A DNA stretch of 64,000 nucleotides from Abditibacterium sp. (GTDB lineage: Bacteria; Armatimonadota; Abditibacteriia; Abditibacteriales; Abditibacteriaceae): NCBI GenBank assembly GCA_030448265.1, contig JAUJNG010000007.1:73193-137192 (forward strand). Direction: 5' to 3'. Positions 1 through 8,312 of this stretch are shown piece by piece. The notes below the pieces were generated by a model. It searched no databases, was not told where the DNA came from, and worked only from the letters and a program-made list of their open reading frames with translations. Both the position numbers and the translations under genes were made by a program. Position 1 is the first letter of the stretch; every line of letters starts with the position of its first letter.

Positions 1-825
1 GGCCTCGGCCTCGCCATCACGTTCGGGTTGATGCGCGTCATCAACATGGCGCACGGCGAATTTATCATGGCCGGCGCCTACATGACGTTTTTGTGCGGCC
101 AGATCTTAAAATCGAACCCCAATCTCGCGTTCATCATCGCGATTCCCGTCGCGTTCGGGGTAACGGCGCTGCTGGGCTGGCTGCTCGAAACGACCGTCAT
201 TTCGCGTTTGTATGGCCGCCCGCTCGATACTTTGCTCGCCACCTGGGGCATTTCGCTGATTCTCCAACAGGCGGCGCGCTCGATTTTCGGCTCGCAAAAC
301 GTCGATGTCACCAGTCCCACCTGGCTCGAAGGCCAATGGGCTGTCGGGCCGGTGACGATGCCGTTTTTGCGGCTCTTCATCATCGCTTTAGCCGTCGTCT
401 GTGTGCTGGGAACCGCCTGGTTTCTCTACAAAACGTCCTGGGGACGCCGCATTCAGGCCGTGATGCAAAACCGCGACATGGCCGCCTGTCTGGGCATTTC
501 GACGCGCCGCGTCGATGCCATCGCGTTTTCGCTGGGTTCGGGTCTGGCCGGTGTCGCGGGCTGCGCCGTCGCGCTGCTGGGTTCGATTGGCTCGTCCACC
601 GGCACCAATTACATCGTGGATGCGTTCATGACCGTCGTTCTGGGCGGAGTAGGGACGGTGCCAGGAACGGTCGCGGGCGCGATTGGCATCGGCGCTCTGG
701 GGACGGGCTGGGAAACCGTGACGAGCGCCTCGCTGGGCAAAGTGCTGGCGTTTATTTGCGTCATCGCGTTTTTGCAGTGGAAACCGGCGGGCATCGTCGC
801 GGTGAAATCACGCGCTCTGGACTGA
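1..825 (+). CDS. urtB: Urea ABC transporter permease UrtB (5' end outside window)
   Basis: This is an inner-membrane permease of the LivH/UrtB type, which with UrtC forms the channel of a urea importer. The frame is open from base 1 (GLGLAITFGLMRVINMAHGE), so the true start lies upstream. RVINMAHGEF is the N-terminal signature of LivH-like permeases. The visible part has about seven hydrophobic segments and ends in the usual basic tail. It is followed by urtC, urtD, urtE and the urease genes, which makes urea a better substrate guess than branched-chain amino acids. Family is certain; substrate comes from context. Confidence 0.93.
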   Translation, partial: GLGLAITFGLMRVINMAHGEFIMAGAYMTFLCGQILKSNPNLAFIIAIPVAFGVTALLGWLLETTVISRLYGRPLDTLLATWGISLILQQAARSIFGSQNVDVTSPTWLEGQWAVGPVTMPFLRLFIIALAVVCVLGTAWFLYKTSWGRRIQAVMQNRDMAACLGISTRRVDAIAFSLGSGLAGVAGCAVALLGSIGSSTGTNYIVDAFMTVVLGGVGTVPGTVAGAIGIGALGTGWETVTSASLGKVLAFICVIAFLQWKPAGIVAVKSRALD

Positions 826-830
826 TTTTT

Positions 831-918
831 GGAATGGCCACAAAAGACACAAAATTCACAAAAAGAGAAGTTTCATCAGCTCAACTTTTGTGGTTTTTGT
901 GTCTTTTGTGGCCATTCT
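831..918. repeat. Inverted repeat between urtB and urtC
   Basis: The left arm starts GGAATGGCCACAAAAGACAC and the right arm is its near-complement, about 35 bp each around a short loop. The core reads GGCCACAAAAGACAC / GTGTCTTTTGTGGCC. It fills the urtB-urtC gap and belongs to a loose group here whose ends read CCACA or CCATA (others near 31328, 38358 and 39804). RNA from it would form a strong hairpin. Confidence 0.85.
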
Positions 919-936
919 AAAAATCGCTTGACCTCT

Positions 937-2001
937 ATGAAATCTTCGTTTTCTCGTCTCGCACCCTTTTTCGCTTTCGGACTGCTCGCCCTCGCGCCGC
1001 TTTTTCTCGGCGATTTTCGCTTGTCTCTGCTCGGCCAATTTCTCGCGCTTTCCATCGTGGCACTCGGCATCGACCTCATCTGGGGCTACACCGGCATTTT
1101 GTCGCTGGGCCACGCGGTGTATTTCGGCCTGGGCGCCTATTGCACGGCGATGTTTTTGAAACTCGAAGCCGTCAAAGGCGCGATGCCCGATTTCATGGAC
1201 TGGAACGGCCTCACCGCGCTTCCGAGTTGGTGGAAACCGTTCGGCAACGGCGTCTTCGCCCTCTCGATGTCGATGATTTTGCCCGCGCTTCTGGCGGCGC
1301 TGCTGGGTTATTTCACCTTTAAAAACCGCATCAAGGGCGTGTTTTTCTCGATCTTGTCGCAGGCGCTGGCGATTATCACCGTGACGTTTTTTATCGGCCA
1401 GCAAGCCTACACCGGCGGCACCAACGGCATCACCGATTTCTCGACCGCGTTCGGTTATCCGCTCGGCGAGAAAAAAGTGCAGGTCGCGCTGTTTTACTTA
1501 TCGCTCGCGGCATTGATGGCGGCGTTTTTCGGCTGCAAATTGCTGGTGAGCGGCAAATTCGGCCACATTTTGCTCGCGATTCGCGACGGCGAGAACCGTT
1601 TGCGCTTCACCGGCTACAACCCGACCAGCTACAAAGTCTTCATCTACGCTTTTTCGGCGGCGCTCGCGGGGTTGGCGGGCGCGCTTTACGTTCCGCAAAT
1701 CGGCATTGTTTCGCCGTCGCAGATGGGCATCGTGCCTTCGATTGGCATGGTGTTGTGGGTCGCGATTGGCGGGCGCGGCACGCTTTCGGGCGCGATTCTG
1801 GGCGCGATCCTCGTCAACGGCCTGCAAAATCTGCTCTCGGAGAAATATCCGGCGGTGTGGCAGTTCTTCATCGGCGCGACGTTTGTCATCGTGGTGCTTT
1901 TTCTACCGCGCGGCATCATGGGCCTTGTCGCCGATGTGCAGCAAAAAATGAAGGCCAGAAAACGGGTCGAAGTGCCTCAAACGCGGACGGTGACGGCCTG
2001 A
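937..2001 (+). CDS. urtC: Urea ABC transporter permease UrtC
   Basis: This is the second permease of the urea importer, LivM/UrtC type, 354 aa. I start it at the ATG at 937 (MKSSFSRLAPFFAF) because the longer frame from 829 only translates the inverted repeat. It has about ten hydrophobic segments and the LivM-like stretches IDLIWGYTGILSLGHAVYFG and GHILLAIRDGENRLRFTGYNP. The Tyr/Asn-rich GYNPTSYKVFIYAFSA stretch is typical of this family. Its stop lies one base before the urtD start, so the two are very likely cotranslated. Confidence 0.93.
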   Translation: MKSSFSRLAPFFAFGLLALAPLFLGDFRLSLLGQFLALSIVALGIDLIWGYTGILSLGHAVYFGLGAYCTAMFLKLEAVKGAMPDFMDWNGLTALPSWWKPFGNGVFALSMSMILPALLAALLGYFTFKNRIKGVFFSILSQALAIITVTFFIGQQAYTGGTNGITDFSTAFGYPLGEKKVQVALFYLSLAALMAAFFGCKLLVSGKFGHILLAIRDGENRLRFTGYNPTSYKVFIYAFSAALAGLAGALYVPQIGIVSPSQMGIVPSIGMVLWVAIGGRGTLSGAILGAILVNGLQNLLSEKYPAVWQFFIGATFVIVVLFLPRGIMGLVADVQQKMKARKRVEVPQTRTVTA

Positions 2002-2002
2002 G

Positions 2003-2746
2003 ATGATGCACCTTCAAACCGAAAATTTGACGGTCTCGTTCGACGGTTTCAAAGCCGTTGACGACGTGAAATTCGCGATGGGCGTGGGCGAAGTGCGCTT
2101 TTTGATCGGGCCAAACGGCGCCGGAAAAACCACGCTTCTGGATGCGATTTGTGGCCGCGTGCGCCCCACGAGCGGCCAGGTCTGGTTCAAAGATTTTCAG
2201 ATTCAGCACCAAAGCGAGCATGAAATCGCCTCGCGCGGCATCGGACGCAAATTTCAGGCGCCCTCGATTTTCGGCGCGCTCACGGTGCGGCAAAACCTCG
2301 AAATCGCCGCCAAAGCGCCGCGCGGCGTGTGGGCGAATGTGTTTGGCCGTAGCCGCGCCGACAAAGAGAAGTTGAAAACCGTTGTCGAGCAAATCGGTTT
2401 GAGCGGTCAGGAAGAGATTCTGGCCGGCAATCTGGCGCACGGAGCGAAACAGTGGCTCGAAATTGGGATGCTGCTCATGCAGGAAGCCGAACTGCTGCTC
2501 TTCGACGAGCCCGCCGCCGGAATGACCGATGCCGAAACCACCCAAATGGGCGAACTTTTGCTCGAACTGGCGAAAACCAAGTCGATTCTGGTGGTGGAAC
2601 ACGACATGGAATTCGTGCGCCGCTACGCCAGCAAAGTCACGGTGATGCACGCCGGAAAAATCATTTCGCAAGGCTCGATGGAAGAAGTTTCCAACGACCC
2701 GCTCGTCGCCGAGGTCTATCTGGCGCGACAGGCGGAAAGGAAGTAG
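2003..2746 (+). CDS. urtD: Urea ABC transporter ATP-binding protein UrtD
   Basis: Cytoplasmic ATPase subunit (LivG type), 247 aa. The Walker A motif GPNGAGKTT is at residues 36-44. The signature loop reads LAHGAKQWLEIG, the UrtD/LivG form of LSGGQ, and Walker B with its glutamate is LLLFDEPAAGMT. The D-loop and H-loop (VVEHDMEFV) follow. It starts one base after the urtC stop with tandem ATGs at 2003 and 2006; the first is used here. It would pair with UrtE to power the UrtBC channel. Confidence 0.94.
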   Translation: MMHLQTENLTVSFDGFKAVDDVKFAMGVGEVRFLIGPNGAGKTTLLDAICGRVRPTSGQVWFKDFQIQHQSEHEIASRGIGRKFQAPSIFGALTVRQNLEIAAKAPRGVWANVFGRSRADKEKLKTVVEQIGLSGQEEILAGNLAHGAKQWLEIGMLLMQEAELLLFDEPAAGMTDAETTQMGELLLELAKTKSILVVEHDMEFVRRYASKVTVMHAGKIISQGSMEEVSNDPLVAEVYLARQAERK

Positions 2747-2820
2747 AGGCGAGGGCGAGAGCGCGAGAGAGGCGAGAAAGTCGTGGCCGACACATTCTCG
2801 CCTCTCGCCTCTCGCCTCTC
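2747..2820. repeat. GAGGCGAG-type inverted repeat between urtD and urtE
   Basis: A purine-rich left arm (GAGGCGAGGGCGAGAGCGCG) is matched by a pyrimidine-rich right arm made of tandem CTCGCCT units. Together they make an imperfect hairpin that fills the gap and begins right after the urtD stop. It may slow transcription or stabilise mRNA within the operon; that is inference. Confidence 0.75.
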
Positions 2821-2825
2821 AAATC

Positions 2826-3521
2826 ATGCTTCAAATCCAAAATTTAGAATCCGGTTACGGCGGTTCGATGGTTTTGCGCGGCGTTTCGCTTCGCATCGAG
2901 CGGGGACAGGTCGTGTGTTTGCTGGGGCGCAACGGCGTCGGCAAAACGACCCTTCTCAAATCGCTGATGGGGCTTCTCAAAGCGCAAAGCGGCTCGATTT
3001 GTCTGGAAAACCACGACCTTTCCAAAGCCTCGCCTGACAAACGGGCGCGAGCAGGCATCGCTTATGTGCCGCAGGGCCGTGAAGTGTTTCCTGGCCTCAC
3101 TGTCGCCGAAAATTTGGAACTGGGACTGGAAGCGCGCACTGATAAAGTAACCCAGGTGCCCGACGAGATTTTCGAGATGTTTCCGGTTTTGCGCGAATTC
3201 TTGCCGCGCAAAGCGGGCGCGCTTTCGGGCGGACAGCAGCAGCAGCTTGCTATCGGGCGCGCGTTGGCGTCGAGTCCGCGCCTTTTGCTGCTCGATGAGC
3301 CGATGGAAGGCATTCAGCCCAACGTCGTTTCGCAAATCGAAGACGCGATTCATTTGCTCAAAAAAAGCGGCGATGTCGCGGTTTTACTGGTCGAACAGAG
3401 TCTCGATTTTGCCACGACGGTCGCCGATTACACCTACATTTTGGATCACGGGCAGGTCGTTCTCGAAGGCAGGCCCGAAGAACTCACGCCCGAAAAGGTG
3501 AAGGCGCATTTGACGCTGTGA
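2826..3521 (+). CDS. urtE: Urea ABC transporter ATP-binding protein UrtE
   Basis: Second ATPase subunit (LivF type), 231 aa. Walker A is GRNGVGKTT at residues 34-42, the signature is LSGGQQQQLAIGRAL, and Walker B is LLLLDEPMEGIQPNVV. The EGIQP stretch after Walker B is characteristic of UrtE rather than LivF, which supports urea as substrate. It is the last transporter gene before the urease structural genes, about 70 bp upstream of ureA. Confidence 0.94.
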   Translation: MLQIQNLESGYGGSMVLRGVSLRIERGQVVCLLGRNGVGKTTLLKSLMGLLKAQSGSICLENHDLSKASPDKRARAGIAYVPQGREVFPGLTVAENLELGLEARTDKVTQVPDEIFEMFPVLREFLPRKAGALSGGQQQQLAIGRALASSPRLLLLDEPMEGIQPNVVSQIEDAIHLLKKSGDVAVLLVEQSLDFATTVADYTYILDHGQVVLEGRPEELTPEKVKAHLTL

Positions 3522-3530
3522 TTTTCCTCG

Positions 3531-3558
3531 GTAGGGACATGACGCGTCATGTCCCTAC
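3531..3558. repeat. Perfect 28-bp palindrome upstream of ureA
   Basis: GTAGGGACATGACG is followed directly by its exact reverse complement, with no spacer. It sits between urtE and the chosen ureA start. The same outer GTAGGGACATG edge occurs in the repeat at 11304-11376, so this looks like a minimal member of a mobile repeat family rather than a dedicated operator. A regulatory role cannot be excluded from sequence. Confidence 0.85.
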
Positions 3559-3593
3559 TTGACGCCACTGCCTCATCGTTCCACAATCTTCTC

Positions 3594-3896
3594 ATGTTTC
3601 TGACCGAGCGCGAGAAAGAACGTTTGCTCATCACCGTCGCCGCCGACCTCGCGCGGCGCCGCATGGGACGCGGCCTCAAACTCAACTACCCCGAAAGCGT
3701 GGCGCTCATCACCTCAGAAATTTTAGAGGGCGCGCGCGACGGGCAAAGCGTGGCGCAATTGATGTCTTTCGGCAAAACCATTCTGAGCGCGCAGCAAGTG
3801 ATGGAAGGCGTGCCGGAAATGGTTCAGGAAGTGCAAATCGAAGCGACTTTTCCCGACGGCACCAAACTCGTCACCGTCCACCAACCCATCTCATGA
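3594..3896 (+). CDS. ureA: Urease gamma subunit UreA
   Basis: Smallest urease structural subunit, 100 aa, the usual length. I start it at ATG 3594 ([13 protein letters not shown]), which matches the standard UreA N-terminus. The open frame runs back to 3549 but adds only non-family residues next to a palindrome. Family landmarks are [19 protein letters not shown] and MEGVPEM followed by [15 protein letters not shown]. Its stop overlaps the ureB start by 4 bp (ATGA), so translation is coupled. It forms the trimeric apo-urease with UreB and UreC. Confidence 0.95.
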   Translation: MFLTEREKERLLITVAADLARRRMGRGLKLNYPESVALITSEILEGARDGQSVAQLMSFGKTILSAQQVMEGVPEMVQEVQIEATFPDGTKLVTVHQPIS

Positions 3897-4246
3897 TTCC
3901 AGGCGAAATCCACACCGCACACGGCGATATCGAGCTTAACGCCGGTCGGCGCACGGTTCAAATCGATGTCACCAACACCGGCGACCGGCCCATTCAGGTC
4001 GGCTCACATTTTTGCTTTTTCGAGGTCAATCGCGCGCTGCGTTTCGAGCGCGAATTGGCATTTGGAATGCGTCTCGACATCCCCGCCGGAACCGCCGTGA
4101 GATTCGAGCCAGGCGAGGAAAAACCGGTCGTTCTGGTTGAAATCGGCGGCAGCAAAGCGGTCTTTGGGCTCAGCGATTTGACGCACGGCGAAACGAATTT
4201 TGACCTTGTGCGCGCGCGATTGAGCGATTGGGAGACACAAAAATGA
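3893..4246 (+). CDS. ureB: Urease beta subunit UreB
   Basis: Beta subunit of the cytoplasmic nickel urease, 117 aa. It opens with the family start MIPGEI and carries [42 protein letters not shown] in two pieces, and the closing FGL. One difference stands out: the conserved GSHFHFFEVN block reads [10 protein letters not shown], with Cys in place of the usual His at about residue 42. It overlaps ureA by 4 bp and the next gene by 4 bp. Confidence 0.95.
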   Translation: MIPGEIHTAHGDIELNAGRRTVQIDVTNTGDRPIQVGSHFCFFEVNRALRFERELAFGMRLDIPAGTAVRFEPGEEKPVVLVEIGGSKAVFGLSDLTHGETNFDLVRARLSDWETQK

Positions 4247-4623
4247 GCTGCATTTTTCGTGTCGGCGGCAAGGGGTTTTCGGCAGTCGAGTTTTTGCGCG
4301 GCACTGGTTTGCGGCCTTACGACGTGGAAACCGACAGTTTCAAACTCATGGTGAGCGAGAGCGACGAACTTTCAGACCAAATCGCCGACGCAACCAAGTT
4401 TTTGCGAGATCATTTCACCGCTTTGGAAGCGTGGCCGCGCGGAAAAGAAATTTCTCGCACGCTCGATTTTAGTATGTTCGTGCCCAGCTTTTATGAATTT
4501 CCTGCCCAGTTTTTGCGTTGGCCCGCCGAACTTTTGAAGTTGGCCGGAACGCTTGGCATCGACATCGAACTCTCGCAATACGCCGTCAGCGACGAGGCGG
4601 AGGAGGAGGAAGAGCAACGATGA
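4243..4623 (+). CDS. Small unknown protein encoded between ureB and ureC
   Basis: The 126-aa product starts [12 protein letters not shown] and ends in an acidic tail ([10 protein letters not shown]). It has no signal peptide or membrane segment and is probably soluble, with alternating hydrophobic stretches such as [17 protein letters not shown]. Its ATG overlaps the ureB stop and its stop overlaps the ureC start, so it is translated as part of the urease operon. I do not recognise a function. It resembles small unannotated proteins seen scattered in soil bacteria, but I know of no established urease role. An alternative start at 4228 is less likely. Confidence 0.75.
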   Translation: MSCIFRVGGKGFSAVEFLRGTGLRPYDVETDSFKLMVSESDELSDQIADATKFLRDHFTALEAWPRGKEISRTLDFSMFVPSFYEFPAQFLRWPAELLKLAGTLGIDIELSQYAVSDEAEEEEEQR

Positions 4624-6335
4624 GCCAGATGAAACGCCAAAATTACGCCGTGACCTATGGCCCTACGACGGGCGACTGCGTTCGACTCGCCGATACCGAT
4701 TTGTGGGCGCGCGTCGAGCGCGATTTCACGATTTATGGCGAAGAAATCAAGTTCGGCGGCGGCAAAGTCATCCGCGACGGCATGGGGCAGTCGAGCCGCG
4801 CCACGCGCACTGAAGGCGTTCTCGATACGGTCATCACCAACGCGCTGATTTTGGATTACTGGGGCATCGTCAAGGCCGATATTGGCTTGCGCGATGGGCT
4901 AATCGTCGGCATCGGCAAGGCCGGAAACCCCGATTTACAGCCTGGCGTGCATCCCGATTTGGTGGTCGGTGCTTCGACCGAAGTTATCGCGGGCGAAGGC
5001 CGCATCGTGACGGCGGGCGCCATCGACTCTCACATTCACTTCATCTGTCCCCAGCAAATCGAAGTCGCACTGGCGAGCGGCATCACGACAATGATTGGCG
5101 GCGGCACCGGCCCTGCGGCGGGCACTTCGGCCACGACGTGCACGCCTGGCGCGTGGCATCTGGCGCGAATGCTCGAAGCCGCCGAAGCCTTTCCCATGAA
5201 TCTGGGCTTCACCGGAAAGGGAAACGCCAGCTTTCCCGAACCACTGCGCGAACAAGTGCAAGCCGGCGCAATTGGCCTCAAACTCCACGAAGACTGGGGC
5301 ACCACACCCGCCGCGATTGATACCTGTTTGAATGTCGCCGACGAATTCGATATTCAGGTTGCCATTCACACCGACACGCTCAACGAATCGGGTTTTGTGG
5401 AAGACACGCTGCGCGCCATCGGCGGGCGCGCGATTCACACGTATCACACCGAAGGCGCGGGCGGCGGCCACGCACCCGACATCATCCGCGCGGCTGCCGA
5501 ACCGAACATTTTGCCTTCCTCGACCAATCCGACGCGGCCCTTTACGGTCAATACCATCGACGAGCATCTCGATATGCTGATGGTTTGCCATCACCTCGAC
5601 TCGCGCATTCCCGAAGACGTGGCGTTCGCCGATTCGCGGATTCGACCCGAAACCATCGCCGCTGAAGACATTTTGCACGATCTGGGCGTATTTTCGATGA
5701 TTTCGAGCGACTCGCAGGCGATGGGGCGCATTGGCGAAGTCATCACGCGCACCTGGCAGACCGCGCACAAAATGAAATCGCAGCGCGGCCCGCTTTCCGG
5801 TGATGATGCCAATGCCGATAACGCGCGAATCAAACGCTACATCGCCAAATATACGATTAATCCGGCCATCACTCACGGTGTGTCGCATCTCGTCGGCTCG
5901 ATTGAAAAGGGGAAATTCGCCGATTTAGTGTTGTGGAATCCGGCGTTTTTCGGCGTGAAGCCGGAAATGATTCTCAAAGGCGGCGCCATTGCCTACGCCC
6001 AGATGGGCGACCCCAACGCCTCCATTCCCACGCCGCAGCCGCAGTGGGGCCGCCCCATGTTCGCCGCCTTTGGCCGCGCGCTCCATTCCACTTCGCTCTC
6101 TTTCGTTTCGCAGGCGGCGATAGATGCGGGCGTGCCGCAGTCGCTGGGATTGCAGCGCCGCGTCGAAGCCGTCAAAGGTTGCCGATCCATCGGCAAACGC
6201 GACATGATTCACAACGACGCGACGCCGAAAATCGAAGTCAACCCCGAAACCTACGAAGTGCGCGCCGATGGCGAACTTCTCACCTGCGAACCGGCGCGCG
6301 AACTGCCGATGACGCAGAGGTATTTTTTGTTTTAA
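4620..6335 (+). CDS. ureC: Urease alpha (catalytic) subunit UreC
   Basis: Catalytic subunit hydrolysing urea to ammonia and carbamate, 571 aa, full length. Nickel ligands are in place: H138 and H140 ([10 protein letters not shown]), the carbamylated K221 (GLKLHEDWG), H250 ([10 protein letters not shown]), H276 ([12 protein letters not shown]) and D364 (SSDSQAMG). The mobile-flap cysteine is C323 (MVCHHLD). All are shifted by +4 from Klebsiella numbering. I chose ATG 4620 ([19 protein letters not shown]) because it overlaps the previous stop codon and matches the family start. UreE is not encoded in this window. Confidence 0.97.
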   Translation: MSQMKRQNYAVTYGPTTGDCVRLADTDLWARVERDFTIYGEEIKFGGGKVIRDGMGQSSRATRTEGVLDTVITNALILDYWGIVKADIGLRDGLIVGIGKAGNPDLQPGVHPDLVVGASTEVIAGEGRIVTAGAIDSHIHFICPQQIEVALASGITTMIGGGTGPAAGTSATTCTPGAWHLARMLEAAEAFPMNLGFTGKGNASFPEPLREQVQAGAIGLKLHEDWGTTPAAIDTCLNVADEFDIQVAIHTDTLNESGFVEDTLRAIGGRAIHTYHTEGAGGGHAPDIIRAAAEPNILPSSTNPTRPFTVNTIDEHLDMLMVCHHLDSRIPEDVAFADSRIRPETIAAEDILHDLGVFSMISSDSQAMGRIGEVITRTWQTAHKMKSQRGPLSGDDANADNARIKRYIAKYTINPAITHGVSHLVGSIEKGKFADLVLWNPAFFGVKPEMILKGGAIAYAQMGDPNASIPTPQPQWGRPMFAAFGRALHSTSLSFVSQAAIDAGVPQSLGLQRRVEAVKGCRSIGKRDMIHNDATPKIEVNPETYEVRADGELLTCEPARELPMTQRYFLF

Positions 6336-6366
6336 GTGGCTCAAGAATATTCTTGTGTTAATTTTC

Positions 6367-6545
6367 CCGTCGCTTCGCGTCGGCCCTCACCCGCCGCTTC
6401 GCGGCACCCTCTCCCGCAAGCGGGAGAAGGACATAGCGCGCGGCGACAACCGAGCAGTGAAATCACGAGAGTAACAGCTCTCCTTCTCCCGCTTGCGGGA
6501 GAGGGTGCCGCGAAGCGGCGGGTGAGGGCCGGAGTGAAGCGACGG
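6367..6545. repeat. Long inverted repeat, family A copy 1
   Basis: About 65-bp arms begin CCGTCGCTTCGCG and end GAAGCGACGG. They contain the inner palindrome CTCCCGCAAGCGGGAG and enclose a loop of roughly 50 bp. A close copy lies at 45981-46170, and the loops are also partly alike (CCGAGCAGTGAA in both). It is the main content of the 497-bp gap between ureC and the AlgI-like gene. The rest of that gap holds the remnant at 6556-6732 and no gene I can support. Confidence 0.88.
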
Positions 6546-6555
6546 AGGCATCCCA

Positions 6556-6732
6556 AGTCGCGCAACCTGCCGCTCCCTGCACAATCTTACCCGAACGTCC
6601 TGGCGAACCTTCGCCCTGGTTTTCGCCAAAACGTCCGTGTCCGATATGGCCGTTATCAACCGCTTCGTTCCAATTCTTCAACCGCGCGGCCTGGCCCCAG
6701 GATGAGAGAAACGCCGCGCTCGGTTTCTGCAA
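6556..6732 (-). pseudogene. Short coding remnant sharing a C-terminal motif with the gdmH-like gene
   Basis: On the minus strand this stretch reads WGQAARLKNWNEAVDNG followed by HIGHGRFGENQGEGSPG and RSGKI. The last part of the gdmH-like protein (residues 370-391) has HIGHGRFGENEGKGSPG then HSGKI. The DNA copies differ at many third-codon positions, as expected for a once-coding homologue. There is no ATG, no ribosome-binding site and no family start, so I treat it as the tail of a decayed gene or a duplicated segment. The frame runs into the neighbouring repeat. Confidence 0.4.
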
Positions 6733-6832
6733 ATAAGCGTGCGGGCTGTTAACGGAGGGGCTGCTATGCCTGTGCTATGCTGCTTGGCACAGGTGTCATT
6801 TGGGTGTCTGCGAGGACTCGACCGCCAAGCCC

Positions 6833-8293
6833 ATGGTCTTCAGCTCCTACATCTTCGTTTTCTACTTTTTGCCATTGGCATTGGTGCTGTATTACCTGTG
6901 GCCGTGGATGGCAGTCAGGCACGTTTTTCTCACCCTTCTCAGCTACGTTTTCTACGGCTGGGCGAATCCGGCCTTCGTGCCGTTGATGCTGGTTTCCACG
7001 CTTATCGACTACATCGCCGGTCTGGTGCAGGCCTATGACGGATTTCGCGGCTGGAACGGCCCGACTCCCCTGCTGGAAGCGGGCGCGCCGCGCTCGCGCA
7101 CTCAAAAAGCCGCTCTGGTGGTTTCGCTGTGCCTCAATCTGGCGCTGCTCGGCTTTTTCAAGTATTTCAACTTCGCCTCCGACAATTTCCACGCCCTCGC
7201 GCAAGCGATGGGCGTTTCGCAGGGCGAGATGAACGGCGCGCTGCGCGTCACGCTGCCGCTGGGCATCAGCTTTTACACCTTTCAGTCGATGAGCTACTCG
7301 ATTGATGTTTATCGGGGCCAGGCGCGGGCCATGCGCTCGTTTCTCAACTATGCCTGCTTCGTCTCGATGTTTCAGCAGTTGGTGGCGGGGCCGATTGTGC
7401 GCTTTTCCGAAATCGCCGACCAGCTGCGGGCGCGCACTCACACCCAGGAGAAGTTCGCGCGCGGCGTGGCGCTGTTTTCGCTGGGCCTGGGCATGAAAGT
7501 GCTGCTGGCCAATCCGTGCGGCAAAATCGCCGACACGGTGTGGAACGCGTCTTCGTCGCACCCGCTCGAAGCCTGGTATGGATTGCTGGCCTACACCTTT
7601 CAAATCTACTTCGATTTCGCCGGTTATTCGGAGATGGCGATTGGGCTGGGCCTCATGATGGGCTTCGTCTTCGCCAAAAACTTCGAAACGCCCTATCAAG
7701 CGCAGTCCATCACCGATTTCTGGCGGCGCTGGCACATCTCGCTCTCGACCTGGCTGCGCGATTACCTCTACGTTCCCCTCGGCGGAAACCGGCGCGGCGA
7801 AGCCCGCACCTACATCAACTTAATGCTCACCATGCTGCTCGGTGGATTGTGGCATGGCGCGTCGTGGAATTTCCTCATCTGGGGCGGCATTCACGGCGGG
7901 ATGCTCGCCTTCGAGCGCACTCAGAAGGCGGACGGTTTTTTCGGGCGCTGCCCGCGCGCGGTGCGTGTGGGAGTGACATTTTTGGTGGTCATGCTGTCGT
8001 GGTCGTTTTTCCGCGCGCCCGATCTGCCCTCGGCGCTTAACTACTGGGGGCGTCTCTTCGCCCTGACGCCCGCGCAGCCTGGCGCCGATTTGTTGAGCGG
8101 CGTGGTGTATCAGCCATACTACCTCTTCAGCATCGCTCTGGCGGCGCTTATCGCCTGGCACTCGCCGACCGTCTGGGCCTGGACGCAGCGCATCACCTGG
8201 CCCAAGGCCGCTTTTTGCATGGGGATACTGTGGCTCTCGTTAGCTGTTTTGTTGACTCAAACCTACAACCCGTTCATTTATTTCATTTTCTAA
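6833..8293 (+). CDS. AlgI-like MBOAT-family O-acetyltransferase
   Basis: Integral membrane acyltransferase of 486 aa that moves acetyl groups across the membrane for polysaccharide O-acetylation. I start at ATG 6833 because MVFSSYIFVFYFLPLAL matches the standard AlgI-type N-terminus. Family landmarks are LGISFYTFQSMSYSIDVYRG, FVSMFQQLVAGPIVR, DFWRRWHISLSTWLRDYLY and GGLWHGASWNF with the catalytic histidine near residue 340. About ten or more membrane segments are visible. The next gene, 20 bp downstream, encodes an AlgX/AlgJ-like protein, so the pair probably acetylates an exopolysaccharide. The polymer is unknown and no other alg genes are present. Confidence 0.92.
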   Translation: MVFSSYIFVFYFLPLALVLYYLWPWMAVRHVFLTLLSYVFYGWANPAFVPLMLVSTLIDYIAGLVQAYDGFRGWNGPTPLLEAGAPRSRTQKAALVVSLCLNLALLGFFKYFNFASDNFHALAQAMGVSQGEMNGALRVTLPLGISFYTFQSMSYSIDVYRGQARAMRSFLNYACFVSMFQQLVAGPIVRFSEIADQLRARTHTQEKFARGVALFSLGLGMKVLLANPCGKIADTVWNASSSHPLEAWYGLLAYTFQIYFDFAGYSEMAIGLGLMMGFVFAKNFETPYQAQSITDFWRRWHISLSTWLRDYLYVPLGGNRRGEARTYINLMLTMLLGGLWHGASWNFLIWGGIHGGMLAFERTQKADGFFGRCPRAVRVGVTFLVVMLSWSFFRAPDLPSALNYWGRLFALTPAQPGADLLSGVVYQPYYLFSIALAALIAWHSPTVWAWTQRITWPKAAFCMGILWLSLAVLLTQTYNPFIYFIF

Positions 8294-8312
8294 ATCGCTA
8301 TCCCTGAATTTT

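Noticed and set aside
829..936. Longer urtC start at 829
   Set aside because: The extra 36 residues are a translation of the inverted repeat; the family N-terminus begins at 937.
856..1404. Open frame opposite urtC (and many other long opposite-strand frames, for example 4935-5888, 9645-10982 and 46497-47951)
   Set aside because: They are rich in Arg, Gln, His and Ala, show no family motifs and are mirror frames of well-supported genes in GC-rich DNA.
3549..3593. Longer ureA start at 3549
   Set aside because: The extension overlaps the right half of the palindrome and is not present in UreA proteins, which begin near MxLTxREKExLL.
6367..6545. Transcription terminator for ureC
   Set aside because: The stem is long and GC-rich but has no following T tract, and a near-identical copy lies far away in a different context, so it is better described as a repeat. 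It may still reduce read-through.
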